Positions 50,978 through 60,700 of a stretch of DNA of 64,000 bases are shown here, one piece after another. Origin of the DNA: Aliidongia dinghuensis. GTDB taxonomy: Bacteria; Pseudomonadota; Alphaproteobacteria; ATCC43930; CGMCC-115725. A program made the translations under genes and the position numbers. The notes under the pieces are model-generated. The model was given only the letters and a program-made list of their open reading frames with translations. It searched no databases and had not been told where the DNA came from. Positions within the stretch are counted from its first letter, which is position 1. Every line of letters begins with the position of its first letter. The DNA is taken from contig NZ_BMJQ01000002.1 in NCBI RefSeq assembly GCF_014643535.1, positions 372,001 through 436,000 on the forward strand, in the 5' to 3' direction.

Positions 50978-51422
50978 TTTCGCAGTCCTGGTTCTCGGGC
51001 GGCGGCTGATCCTCAGGCACCGGGCGCGGCCGGCCGTTCTCGTCGATCGCGACGAAGGTGAAGGTCGCCTTGGTGACCTGGATGCTCTCGAACGCGTGGC
51101 GCGGCCGGCGCCAGGCCTCGACCAGGATCTTCATCGAGGTGCGACCGACGGAAAGGATGCGCGCATAGAGGCTGACCTCGTCGCCGACATGAACCGGCGA
51201 CAGGAACGCCATGCCGTCGACCGCGATCGTGACGCAGCGGCCGCGGGCGCGCCGGGCCGCGGCATTGCCGGCGGCAAGGTCCATCTGCGCCATGAGCCAG
51301 CCGCCGAAGATGTCGCCGGCCGGGTTGGTGTCGGACGGCATGGCGATGGTGCGGATCATCGGCACGCCGGAGGGCAGGACCGGCGGCGACAGGGGCGGGG
51401 CATCCGACGAGGGGGGCGACAT
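50970..51422 (-). CDS. Hotdog-fold acyl-CoA thioesterase (YciA-like)
   Basis: A 150-residue thioesterase. IAMPSDTNPAGDIFGGWLMA is the diagnostic motif with the catalytic Asp, followed by CVTIAVDGMAFLSPVHVGDE. The start at 51422 (MSPPSSDAP) is supported by AGGA 8 bp upstream and by family length. An ATG at 51509 would overlap the LysR stop and add a low-complexity extension. It is cotranscribed with the downstream dehydrogenase. Confidence 0.85.
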   Translation of the reverse strand: MSPPSSDAPPLSPPVLPSGVPMIRTIAMPSDTNPAGDIFGGWLMAQMDLAAGNAAARRARGRCVTIAVDGMAFLSPVHVGDEVSLYARILSVGRTSMKILVEAWRRPRHAFESIQVTKATFTFVAIDENGRPRPVPEDQPPPENQDCENA

Positions 51423-51505
51423 AACGACGGTTCCTTGAGGGCGAGAGGCGGGGCGTGCTGGCTGAAGGTCGCCCGAGGCGGGGGCGTCGGACAAGGACTT
51501 TGACT

Positions 51506-52426
51506 TCATGCCGGCAGGGCGATGCCGCGAGCTGCGCGGAAGGCCGCCATCTCGTCCAGCAGCCATCGGGCGAAGGCGGCAGCACCGTCGCTCTGCGGGC
51601 CGTCCTCCGGCGTTACCAGCCAGTAGGCGCCGAAGCAGGAGCTTTGTGGCAGCGGCTGGACGAGGCGTCCGGCCGCGACGTCGTCGCCGGTCAGGATCGG
51701 GTCGCCCAGCACGACGCCCTGGCCGAGCACGGCCGCCTCGATCGCGAGCGTTGCGTCCTTGAACACCGGGCCACGCCTGACCGCCTGGTCCGGCAGACCG
51801 GCGTCGCGGAACCAGCGCGCCCAATATTCCCGGTCTTCCTCGTGCAGCAGCGTGTAATGCACGAGGTCGGCCGGCCCTTCGAGCGGCGGGCCCTGGGCAA
51901 GCAGGCGCGGCGCCAGCACAGGGGCGCCCCAGATCTCGGCCAGCGGATGGCTCGTGCTGCCGAGCCAGCTCGACTGGTCGTCGGAATAGCGGATGGCGAG
52001 TTCGGTGCCGCTGCCGGCGAGATCGACGATCGCGAAATCCGGATCGAGCACGACGTCGATCTCCGGGTGCAGCGCATTGAAGCGGCCGAGCCGAGGCAGC
52101 AGCCACTGCATGGCGAACGGCGGCTCGACACTGATCGGCAGCAGGCTTTCCGGTGCCGCGCGGCCGATCTGCGCCAGGGCGGCCTCGATGCCCTCGAACG
52201 CGCGCGTCGTGGCGGCGGCGAGCGTAGCGCCGGCCTCCGTCAGCTCGACCCGGCGATGCAGGCGATGGAACAGCGGCCGGTCGAGCGCCTCCTCGAGCTC
52301 GCGGATCTGCCGGCTGACCGCCGCCTGGGTCACGAACAGTTCGTCGGCGGCGCGCGTGAAGCTCTGGTGCCGGGCCGCGGCCTCGAACGCCTTGAGCGCC
52401 GTCAGGGACGGGAGCCGTCGCGCCAT
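51506..52426 (-). CDS. LysR-family transcriptional regulator (GcvA-like)
   Basis: A 306-residue protein. The N-terminal helix-turn-helix is LKAFEAAARHQSFTRAADEL then FVTQAAVSRQIRELEE. The effector domain (about 95-300) is of the GcvA/AmpR type (PRLGRFNALHPEIDVVLDPD, EIWGAPVLAP). GAGAGG lies upstream of the ATG at 52426. The frame extends far upstream but only as shadow. It lies directly before the thioesterase-dehydrogenase pair on the same strand. Confidence 0.88.
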   Translation of the reverse strand: MARRLPSLTALKAFEAAARHQSFTRAADELFVTQAAVSRQIRELEEALDRPLFHRLHRRVELTEAGATLAAATTRAFEGIEAALAQIGRAAPESLLPISVEPPFAMQWLLPRLGRFNALHPEIDVVLDPDFAIVDLAGSGTELAIRYSDDQSSWLGSTSHPLAEIWGAPVLAPRLLAQGPPLEGPADLVHYTLLHEEDREYWARWFRDAGLPDQAVRRGPVFKDATLAIEAAVLGQGVVLGDPILTGDDVAAGRLVQPLPQSSCFGAYWLVTPEDGPQSDGAAAFARWLLDEMAAFRAARGIALPA

Positions 52427-52540
52427 CGCATCCTCTCGGTCGCATAACCTGTCGTTATGCAGAGCCCAAGATATCGCCGTTTGCGGAAATTGGCGAGAGC
52501 GGCTGAAATCACCCGGTACCAGAGCAAGGAGAATGGTCAA

Positions 52541-52633
52541 ATGTCGTCCTGGATTCTCAGGGTCTACGGGGAGCTCGCCGGCTTCCTGACCCTGCGGCCG
52601 GCGGCTCAAGACAAGCTTCCGGCCGAGATCTGA
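52541..52633 (+). CDS. 30-residue small protein of unknown function
   Basis: An ATG at 52541 follows a strong AAGGAG at 9-bp spacing and opens a 30-codon frame ending TGA at 52631-52633. The peptide reads MSSWILRVYGELAGFLTLRP then AAQDKLPAEI: a short amphipathic helix with a charged tail. It is divergent from the LysR gene and is closed by a strong terminator 46 bp downstream. The signal pair makes a real gene or small regulatory RNA likely. Confidence 0.6.
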   Translation: MSSWILRVYGELAGFLTLRPAAQDKLPAEI

Positions 52634-52678
52634 TCTCGTCCCCTCGAAAGTCGACGAAGCGCGTCGACATCCGATCGA

Positions 52679-52712
52679 ACGGCCGGTCCCGTAGTGGGGC
52701 CGGCCGTTTTGT
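52679..52712 (+). terminator. Strong rho-independent terminator after the small ORF
   Basis: A 12-bp stem, ACGGCCGGTCCC (52679-52690) with GGGGCCGGCCGT (52696-52707, one G-T pair), has the loop GTAGT and is followed by TTTGT. The T-run is on the plus strand. It isolates the 30-codon ORF from mlaC. Confidence 0.88.
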
Positions 52713-52834
52713 CTGGGACCACTTTGTCGTGGAACGGCAAGGGTTTCGCGGATGTCTTTCACGGAAATGGACTGTCGACCATACCGCGCACTTCCTCTAG
52801 TGTGAGGCGAACGCCCCTGAAGAGCGAGGTTGCA

Positions 52835-53449
52835 ATGAAGTCGATCGTCCGGACCGGATTCACCCTGGGCTTCATCCTCCTCTTCGGCCTCGGGCTCGTG
52901 GCCGGCCGGGCTGAAGCGGCCGCCGGCCCCTCGGACCAGATCCGCAGCTTCTATGACGTGCTGTTGAGCAACATGAAGAATGCTGCGGCGCTGGGCGTCA
53001 AAGGCCGCTACGCGAAGCTGGAGCCGGTCGTGACGTCGACCTTCGATATCCCCTTCATGTCGCGCCTGTCGGTCGGCCCGACCTGGAACCAGCTGACGCC
53101 CGACAAGAAGAAAGAGCTCGCGCAGGCCTTCGGCCGTTACATCACCGCGACCTACGCCCTGCAGTTCGATGGCTATTCCGGAGAGCAGCTCAACGTGCTG
53201 AGCGAGCAGCCGGTCAAGCATGCGACACTCGTGCGCACCCAGATCGTGAAATCGGACGGCGAGCCCATCTCGATCAATTATGTGATGCACGACAATGACA
53301 TCGCCTGGCAGATCCGCGACATCTATCTCACCGGCACGATCAGCCAGCTTGCGACCCGCCGCTCGGAATTCTCCTCGATCTTGAAGACCGGCGGCATCGA
53401 CAAGCTGATCTCCGTGCTGACCGAGAAGGCCGACGCGCTGCAGAAATAG
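52835..53449 (+). CDS. mlaC: MlaC/Ttg2D-family phospholipid-binding protein
   Basis: A 204-residue periplasmic protein with a signal peptide (GFILLFGLGLVAGRAEA|AA) and the MlaC fold. Visible parts are IRSFYDVLLSNMKNAAALGV, FDIPFMSRLSVGPTWNQL, FGRYITATYALQFDGYSGEQ and WQIRDIYLTGTISQLATRRS. It would ferry phospholipids between membranes. The mlaFED and mlaA genes are not in the window, so it is a stand-alone copy. GCGAGG precedes the ATG at 52835. Confidence 0.87.
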   Translation: MKSIVRTGFTLGFILLFGLGLVAGRAEAAAGPSDQIRSFYDVLLSNMKNAAALGVKGRYAKLEPVVTSTFDIPFMSRLSVGPTWNQLTPDKKKELAQAFGRYITATYALQFDGYSGEQLNVLSEQPVKHATLVRTQIVKSDGEPISINYVMHDNDIAWQIRDIYLTGTISQLATRRSEFSSILKTGGIDKLISVLTEKADALQK

Positions 53450-53458
53450 CGCTGTCCA

Positions 53459-54829
53459 TTACGCCAGCATGGCAAGCTGAGCTGCCAGCAGCTCGCATTG
53501 CCGCCGGATGTCCGGCACGGCGGTCATTTCCCAGAAGGCACCGCGCGTTACCGGACCGACCGCGAACAGCTGGCGCGAGATGGCGCCGGAGCGGTCCTTG
53601 AGCGCGCCCGATGGTGTCACATCGAGGCCGAGCCGGTGCGGGTCGGGCCGGACGAACCCGTCTTTGAGCAGGCGGCGGACCAGCGGATGCGGGATCCGGT
53701 CGAAATCGCAGGCCGGCCCGGCGCAATTCACCACACGGGCGATGTCGAGCGTGCGCCGTTCGTCGGCGCCGCGCGGCCGATAGACGAGCGTCGCCCGCTC
53801 GCTGCCGGCGGTGATGCTTTCGATCCGGCCGGCATGGATCATGAGCTGGCCGCGGGCGCGCGCGGCCTCGATTCGCTGCGAGACGGCCGGTGCCAGGCGA
53901 TGGCGATGCACGTCCCACCAGGGCCGGAGATGGCGCAGGAAGCGCGACCGGTCTTGCGGCGGCAGCGCCTGCCACAGATCGCGCCCGAACGGCCGGAGCT
54001 CGTCGAGAACAGCCTGCCAGCTGCTGCCCTCGCGCTGGGCGCGCCGGGCCTCGGCACGCAGCATGCGCAGGCTGTCGGTGAGACGGTCGGGGATCGCCGC
54101 CCCCGGCCGGCGCGGCGCGATGGCGCCCGCGGCATGGCAGCGCGGCGTCAGGCCCCGGCGCGACAGGGCGTGGATCGGCCCACGATGGCCGGCGTCCTCG
54201 AGCGAGATCACGGTGTCGACCATGGTGAGGCCGGTGCCGATCAGCAGCACGGGGGCATCCGGGTCGAGGCTGTTCAGCGTGTCGCCAGCCCAGGGGTCGG
54301 GCTGGTAGAACGGCGTGTCGAAGAAGGCCGGATCGGCGATCACCGGCGGCTCCGGCGGGAAATTGCCGATGGCGAGCACGGCCAGGTCGGCGGCGATGCG
54401 CCGCTCGGCGCCGATGCAGAGCGAGAGCGGCCCGTGCGGTTCCGCCTCGACCGCTGCCACGTCGCCGCGCACCAGCTCCAGCCGGTCGGCCGCCCCTGGG
54501 CGCTTCAGCTCCTCGTGCAGCAGCTGGCGGATATAGACGCCGAATTGCCGGCGTGGCACGAAGCTCGCCGGACCGACGTCGGATGCTGCGTCCGGCTGGC
54601 GCGCCAGCCATTCGAGGAAATCCGACGGCCGGTCGTGGAAGGCGCTCATGCGCCCGGCCGGCACGTTCAGGAGATGGCTCGGATTGCCGGTCGCATAGGC
54701 CGGCCCCTGGGCGAAGCGGTTGTGCCGCTCGATCAGCACGACCCGCACGCTGGCGGGCGTCCGGCGCAACAGATGAAGCGCCAGCAAGGTGCCACTGAAT
54801 CCGGCGCCAATGATCGCGATGGCGGTCAT
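53459..54829 (-). CDS. FAD/NAD(P)-binding oxidoreductase
   Basis: A 456-residue protein with two Rossmann loops: IAIIGAGFSGTLLALHLL at the N-terminus and VLLIGTGLTMVDTVISL in the middle. Visible parts include NVPAGRMSAFHDRP and FVPRRQFGVYIRQLLHEEL. RVVNCAGPACDFDRI and FAVGPVTRGAFWEMTAVPDI complete the pattern of the NAD_binding_9 / HpyO-like group. The reaction is unknown. The start at 54829 is chosen by the dinucleotide loop; it has a GAGG 11 bp upstream. Confidence 0.83.
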   Translation of the reverse strand: MTAIAIIGAGFSGTLLALHLLRRTPASVRVVLIERHNRFAQGPAYATGNPSHLLNVPAGRMSAFHDRPSDFLEWLARQPDAASDVGPASFVPRRQFGVYIRQLLHEELKRPGAADRLELVRGDVAAVEAEPHGPLSLCIGAERRIAADLAVLAIGNFPPEPPVIADPAFFDTPFYQPDPWAGDTLNSLDPDAPVLLIGTGLTMVDTVISLEDAGHRGPIHALSRRGLTPRCHAAGAIAPRRPGAAIPDRLTDSLRMLRAEARRAQREGSSWQAVLDELRPFGRDLWQALPPQDRSRFLRHLRPWWDVHRHRLAPAVSQRIEAARARGQLMIHAGRIESITAGSERATLVYRPRGADERRTLDIARVVNCAGPACDFDRIPHPLVRRLLKDGFVRPDPHRLGLDVTPSGALKDRSGAISRQLFAVGPVTRGAFWEMTAVPDIRRQCELLAAQLAMLA

Positions 54830-54843
54830 GCGGTGAGCACCCT

Positions 54844-54873
54844 CGGCTGTAACCTCCCGGTTGGAGGCAGCCG
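54844..54873. promoter_or_regulatory. Inverted repeat just upstream of the flavoprotein gene
   Basis: CGGCT-gtaa-CCTCC-cggtt-GGAGG-c-AGCCG forms a bulged 10-bp stem 15 bp before the start at 54829. It may be an operator or a translation-affecting leader hairpin. GTAACC within it resembles the SigF -35, but no matching -10 was found. Confidence 0.4.
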
Positions 54874-55099
54874 ATGATTGTTTCCACATGAAACGATCGT
54901 CAATGAAATTTTAACTACAGAATCGTTACGCCATAGGCGGCAGGTATCATGCTACGCGCTTGAGGCCGGCCGCGTGCTGCGCGTCGACTGTCGGTTCGGG
55001 CCCTGACGGCGAGGCCCAGGGGACGGCGTTTTGCCCTGCACAGAGAGGGGCTTGCGGCATATAACCCTAGGGTCTCTTCGATCCGGAGCCCGCCATCCC

Positions 55100-55744
55100 G
55101 TGACCGCCGCCTTCCCCTCGCTTCAGCTCGTGGACCATCCGCTCATCCAGCACAAGCTGAGCCTGATGCGCGACAAGACCACGCCGACCATCCAGTTCCG
55201 TCAGCTCCTCAAAGAGATCGCGCTCTTGATGGGCTACGAGCTGACGCGCGACCTGCCGCTGACGACGGAGCGGATCGAGACACCGCTCGTCGCCATGGAC
55301 GCGCCGCGCATCCACGGCAAGAAAGTGGCGATCGTCTCGATCCTGCGCGCCGGGCTCACCATGGCCGAGGGCCTGCACGAGCTGATGCCGTCGGCGCGCA
55401 CCGGGCATATCGGGCTCTATCGCGATCACGATACCAAAATGCCGGTCGAATATCTGGTGAAGCTGCCGGAGCCGGAAGGGCGCCTCTTCATCATCGTCGA
55501 CCCGATGCTGGCGACCGGCAATTCGGCGATCCATGCGGTCGACGTGCTCAACAAACGTGGCGTCGATGACGCGCGCATCCGTTTCCTGGCCTTGGTGATA
55601 GCACCCGAGGGCATGACGAAATTCGCCGACGCTCACCCGGGCGTGCGGGTGTTCGGTGCGGCCCTCGATCAGTGCTTGAACGAGAACGCCTATATCGTGC
55701 CTGGCCTGGGTGATGCCGGGGATCGGCTGTTCGGCACGAAGTGA
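55100..55744 (+). CDS. upp: Uracil phosphoribosyltransferase
   Basis: A 214-residue salvage enzyme making UMP from uracil and PRPP. The PRPP motif is [20 protein letters not shown], with [10 protein letters not shown] and the C-terminal uracil site [17 protein letters not shown]. The start is GTG at 55100 with GGAG upstream; family N-termini begin at about this point. Its TGA overlaps a possible GTG start of tamA. Confidence 0.95.
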   Translation: MTAAFPSLQLVDHPLIQHKLSLMRDKTTPTIQFRQLLKEIALLMGYELTRDLPLTTERIETPLVAMDAPRIHGKKVAIVSILRAGLTMAEGLHELMPSARTGHIGLYRDHDTKMPVEYLVKLPEPEGRLFIIVDPMLATGNSAIHAVDVLNKRGVDDARIRFLALVIAPEGMTKFADAHPGVRVFGAALDQCLNENAYIVPGLGDAGDRLFGTK

Positions 55745-57600
55745 CGCCAAGGTTGCGGAACCCGCTTCAGCAGGCGCCGTTTGCCGTGATGATCCGCCCC
55801 TCCGCCCGCCCGCGCCGGCGCCTGTCCTGGTGCCTCAGTCGGGCCGGCTTCCTCGTCTTGCTCATGTCTTCGACAGTCGCCCGGGCGGAGCCGGTCGCCT
55901 ATGAGACCAAGATCACGGGCATCGAGGACAGCGCGCTGCAGTCCGACCTGGAGGCGAGCTCCCAGCTCGTCAAGCTGCAGGAGTCGAAGCCGCCGGAGAC
56001 GATCGGCGCGCTTACCCGGCGCGCGCGCGACGACACCGACCGGCTGACCGCGGTGATCGAGGCCGCCGGCTATTACGAGCCCCATATCGACCCGGTGATC
56101 GACGACAAGGCGACGCCGGTCCAGGTTGAGCTCAAGGTCACGCCCGGCCCGCGCTATACGCTTGCCAAGGTCGCGCTCACGACCGCGGGCGGCGCTGCCC
56201 CGCCGGACATCGGCCCGTTCGATCCGGCCACGGTCGGGCTCACGGTCGGCGGGCCGGCCGTCTCGAGCCCGATCGTCGACGCCGATGCGAAGATCGCCCG
56301 GCTCTACCAGGTGAAGGGCTATCCCTTCGCCAGGGTCACCGACAAGCATGTCGTGGTCGACATCGCCACCAAGACCATGGAGGTGACGATCGTGCTCGAC
56401 CCGGGGGCGCCGGCACGGTTCGGGGCCGTCAAGGTCGACGGGCTCACGCGCCTGCGCGAGCGCTGGATCCGGCGCCGCATTACCTGGACCGCGGGCGAGC
56501 CCTATGATCAGGCCAAGGTCGACGCGACGCGCCAGGCGCTGGTCGGCAGCGGGCTCTTCGGCATGGTGAACGTCATGCCGGACGGTCCGGTGGCACCCGA
56601 CGGCTCCGTCCCCATGCAGGTGCGCATCATCGAGCGCGCGCCCCGCTCGGTCGGCGTCGGTGCCAGCTACAATACGACCCAGGGCATTTCGGCCAATGTT
56701 TCCTGGGAGCATCGCGACCTGTTCGGCGGCGCCGAGAGCCTGAAGGTCACCGCGACCGGCGGCACGACCGACAATGGCTTGAACACCACGTTCCGCCGGC
56801 CCGACCTGTGGCGCACCGACCAGGACCTGGTCGCCTCGATCGCGTTCGAGAATCAGAATGTCGACGCCTTCCGCTCGATCGACCAGAAGGCGCAGCTGGG
56901 GCTCGAGCGGCGTTTCGATCCGACGCTCACCGGTGGTGCCTCGATCCTGGCCGAGCATGCGCGCGTCGACGAGAAGGTCGACACGCGCGTCTACACGCTG
57001 GTGGGATTGCCGCTGTTCGTGAAGAAGAACGCGAGCGACGATCTCCTGAACCCGACCTCGGGCTATCGCGCGGCACTGGAGACGACCCCCTATCTGCGCG
57101 CGATCGGCTCGAACCTGAGTTTCCTGCAGTCGAAGCTGACCGGCAGCTGGTACGACGGGCTCGACCCCAAGGGCACCTACGTTCTGGCACTGCAGGCGAC
57201 GCTCGGCGCCACCGTCGGCACCTCGCTCGCCGAGATTCCCAAGGACCATCGCTTCTATGCGGGTGGCGGCGGCTCGGTGCGCGGTTTCGGCTATCAGAAG
57301 GGCGGCCCGCTCGACAAATTCGACAACCCGATCGGCGGCCGCTCGCTCGCTGTCGTGAGCGCCGAGCTCCGCACCAAGGTCACCGACACGATCGGCGTGG
57401 TGCCGTTCCTCGATGCCGGTTCCGACTACGCGAGCCAATTCCCCGACTTCAAGGGCCGCGTGGCCTTGGGCGCCGGCATCGGGCTCCGCTATTTCACGGC
57501 GGTCGGCCCCGTCCGCCTCGATCTTGCCACCCCCTTGAACCCGCGCGGCAATGTCGACTCGCCGATCCAGATCTATGTCAGCCTCGGACAGGCGTTCTAG
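55741..57600 (+). CDS. tamA: TamA outer-membrane assembly protein (Omp85 family)
   Basis: A 619-residue protein from the GTG at 55741; an ATG at 55789 is an equally good start and begins the signal peptide ([14 protein letters not shown]). Three POTRA-like repeats span about 50-320 ([53 protein letters not shown]). The C-terminal Omp85 barrel follows, with [18 protein letters not shown], the conserved VRGF motif, and a terminal Phe. With TamB it inserts outer-membrane proteins and autotransporters. Confidence 0.92.
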   Translation: MTPRLRNPLQQAPFAVMIRPSARPRRRLSWCLSRAGFLVLLMSSTVARAEPVAYETKITGIEDSALQSDLEASSQLVKLQESKPPETIGALTRRARDDTDRLTAVIEAAGYYEPHIDPVIDDKATPVQVELKVTPGPRYTLAKVALTTAGGAAPPDIGPFDPATVGLTVGGPAVSSPIVDADAKIARLYQVKGYPFARVTDKHVVVDIATKTMEVTIVLDPGAPARFGAVKVDGLTRLRERWIRRRITWTAGEPYDQAKVDATRQALVGSGLFGMVNVMPDGPVAPDGSVPMQVRIIERAPRSVGVGASYNTTQGISANVSWEHRDLFGGAESLKVTATGGTTDNGLNTTFRRPDLWRTDQDLVASIAFENQNVDAFRSIDQKAQLGLERRFDPTLTGGASILAEHARVDEKVDTRVYTLVGLPLFVKKNASDDLLNPTSGYRAALETTPYLRAIGSNLSFLQSKLTGSWYDGLDPKGTYVLALQATLGATVGTSLAEIPKDHRFYAGGGGSVRGFGYQKGGPLDKFDNPIGGRSLAVVSAELRTKVTDTIGVVPFLDAGSDYASQFPDFKGRVALGAGIGLRYFTAVGPVRLDLATPLNPRGNVDSPIQIYVSLGQAF

Positions 57601-57626
57601 GATGGTGACGCCAGGCAGTTCTTCCC

Positions 57627-57722
57627 CCGTCATCCCCGCGCAGGCGGGGATTCAGGGCGGCCGCAAAGGCTGGATGCATAGCCGTCGCTCGCTCTGGATT
57701 CCCGCCTGCGCGGGAATGACGG
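57627..57722. repeat. REP-like inverted repeat between tamA and tamB
   Basis: A 29-base arm starting CCGTCATCCCCGCGCAGGCG (57627-57655) is matched in inverse by 57694-57722, differing at only a few bases. Each arm is itself palindromic (CCCCGCGCAGGCGGGG). This is the common 'CGTCATTCCCGCG' dispersed repeat. The right arm ends about 14 bp before the tamB start and just upstream of its AAGGAAG ribosome site. Confidence 0.85.
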
Positions 57723-57735
57723 AAAGGAAGAAGCC

Positions 57736-60700
57736 ATGAGGCGCGTGCTCCGCTGGATCGGCCTCGGCCTTGCCGCGATCGTCGTGCTGATCGTCGTCGC
57801 CTTCGCCGGCGGGCTCTGGTGGCTCGGCAGCGCCGGCGGCCATGCCTGGCTCACGGCGCAGGTGACGGGCGCGCTCACCAGTGCCGACACGAAGGCGACC
57901 ATCGCGGGCCTCGAGGGTGCCGTGCCGTTCCATCTGCGGCTCGCCCGGCTCGAGCTCGCCGACCGTGACGGCACGTGGCTGACCGTCGAGAATGCTGCGG
58001 TCGATCTCGATGCGGCGGCACTGCTCCGCGGCACGGCGAGGATCGACCGCATCGCCGCCGGCCATATCCTGGTCGCGCGGGCGCCGCTGCCGTCGACCAC
58101 GCCGTCCCAGCCGTCGAACGAACCGTTTTCGCTGCCGCGCCTGCCAGTCGGAATCGAGCTTGGCAGCCTCGACGTGCCGGCGATCGACTTGGGCGCCCCG
58201 TTGCTGGGCGAGCCGGCGCGCCTGACGCTCGATGGCAAGGCCAGCCTGCATCGCGGGCGCGCCGATGCGGCGATCTCGCTCGTGCGCGTCGGCGCGGCGC
58301 CGGGCAAGGCGACCCTGGCGCTGACGCTCGACGATCGGACGCTCACCCTCGATCTCGAAGCGGCCGACCAGTCGGGCGAGCTCATGGCGAAGCTCGATCC
58401 GGATGCGGGCGCGCAGCCGCTCGACCTCACGCTCAAGGGCAGCGGCCCGCTCACCGGCTGGCACGGCCGGCTCGACGGCTCGACCGGCGGCGGCGCCAAG
58501 CTCGGGGCCGATCTCTCCCTGGCGCTTGACAAGGCCAAGCTCGATCAGGGTTGGGCCGCGTCGATCAAGGGCACGGCCGATGTCGCAGCACTGCTCGCCG
58601 ACCAGATGAAGCCCGCTGCCGGCACGGACATCGCCTTCGACATCGCAGCGGCCGGTCCCAAGGACAAGCCGATCACGCTCGACCACGCCGACTTACGGCT
58701 CGCCGCCGGCTCGGTCGCCGCCAAGGGCTGGTTCGACCCGGCGAAGCAGACGCTCGACGCCACGGCGACGATCAAGGGCGACGTCCACACGCTCGAAAGC
58801 GTCGCGGGCCAGCCGGTCCAGGGCAATTTCGAGCTCGACCTCGGCATGAAGGGCGCCGTCGCCCGGCCGACCGCATCGATCCGTCTCGACGCGCACGGGC
58901 TCTCGGCCGGCGAGAACGGCGTCGGCACGGTGACCGCCAAGCTCGACCTGGTCACCGGCACCGACGACCTCTTGCACATTACCGGCGGCGGCCGGTTCGA
59001 CGGCATCAAGGCCGCCGGCGCGCCGCCGCCCGACGCGCTCGGCGACCGGCTCGACTGGACGGTCGACCTCACCGCCGACAAGCAGGCGAGCCGGATCCAG
59101 CTCGGCAAGGCGACCGCGTCCGGCGCCGGCGTCGCGTTCGAGGCGTCGGGCCGGTTCGACGGCACTGCAGCCGACGGCACGCTGCATCTGGCCGCGGCCG
59201 ATCTCGCCCGCTTCGGTGGTTTGGCAGGCTTGGCGCTCGGCGGCAGCGTGACGCTCGACGGCACGGTCGCGAGTCCCGACGGCAAGGCGATCGACGCCAA
59301 GCTGACGGGACGCCTCGCCGATCTCAAGACCGGCATCCCTGAGGCGGATGGGCTGCTGGGTGGCACCGTCACGCTCAAGGCGGCGGGCGGGCGCTCGGCC
59401 GCGGGCACTCTCTCGCTCGCCGATCTCGCCGTCTCCGGGACGGACGTGAACCTGACCGGGCACGGCACGTTCGACCCGAAGGCAGAGGCGCTCGACGGCA
59501 AGGCGGTGCTCAGCTTGCCGCGCCTTGCGGCGCTCGGTGCCGGCTATGCCGGCCAGGCGACCGTGACGGTCGATGCGACCGGCAAGCCGAACGATCCGGC
59601 CGTCACCGCACAGGTTGACGGCACCGGCATCGAGGCCGGCGGCCGGAAGATCGACCGGCTGGCCGTGACCGCGAAGCTCGCGAGCCTGATCCAGCGCAGC
59701 GTGGCCCTGCAGGCAAAGCTCGATGCGGGCCAGCTCTCGGCGACGCTCGCCGGCACGGTGGCCCAGACCGGCGATGCCGCCTATACGGTCAAGGACCTGA
59801 AGCTCGCGGGACCGGGCACGCGGCTCGCCGTGGACGGCACGGTCGACCTTGCGGCCAAGCGCGGCAGCGGCAGCATCGATGGTGCCGTCAATGACCTTGT
59901 CGCCTGGGCGCCGCTCGCGGGCATGCCGCTCGGCGGCGGCGTCAAGATCACGGGCAAGCTTGCAGGCACTGCCGCCAAGCTCGATCTCGATGCGACCCAT
60001 CTCGCGGTCGGCGCCAGCGCTGACAATGGCCGGACTACACTCGAGCATCTGGGCCTCGCGGCCGATCTCTCCGACATCTGGGCGCGACCGCGCGGCAAGC
60101 TCACGCTCGACGTGACCAAGCTCGTGGCCGCCGGCGCCTCGGTCGATCATGCCAAGCTTGCCGCAGCGAGCGACAAGGCGGGTGCCTTCGGCTTCACGCT
60201 CGACGGCGCCGGCACGGCGCAGAAGCCGTTCCAGGTCGCCGCCCAGGGCAGCTTGGCTCTCGGGCCCGGCAGCGACGCGACGCTCAGGCTCGCGAAGTTC
60301 GACGGCAAGTTTGCCGACCTGCCGTTCGATCTGCGCCGGCAATTGACACTGGCGCGCAAGGGAACGGGCATGAGCTTCGCCGACCTGGCGCTCGCCGTGG
60401 GCCAGGGCAGCATTACCGGCGCCGGCAATGCGGACGGCAGGAGCCTCAAGCTCGATCTTGACGGCAAGAACCTGTCGATCGGCGCCCTGGGCGCGCTCGC
60501 GGGCCAGGCGGGAACCGAGGGCACGCTCGGCTTTTCGGCGAAGCTCTCGGGCTCGCCCGCTCGGCCGGCCGGCGCCGTCACGGTCGCTGTGCCCGATCTG
60601 AAGCTCGCGGCCGCGACCCATCCGGATCTGCCGCCGGTCGGCGTCGCCGTCACTGCCGAGCTTGCACCGGGGCGGGTCGACGTCAAGGGCAAGGTCGACG

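Noticed and set aside
54844-54873. Second SigF promoter based on GTAACC near 54849
   Set aside because: It lies in an inverted repeat and no CGAA occurs 16 bases downstream in the right orientation.
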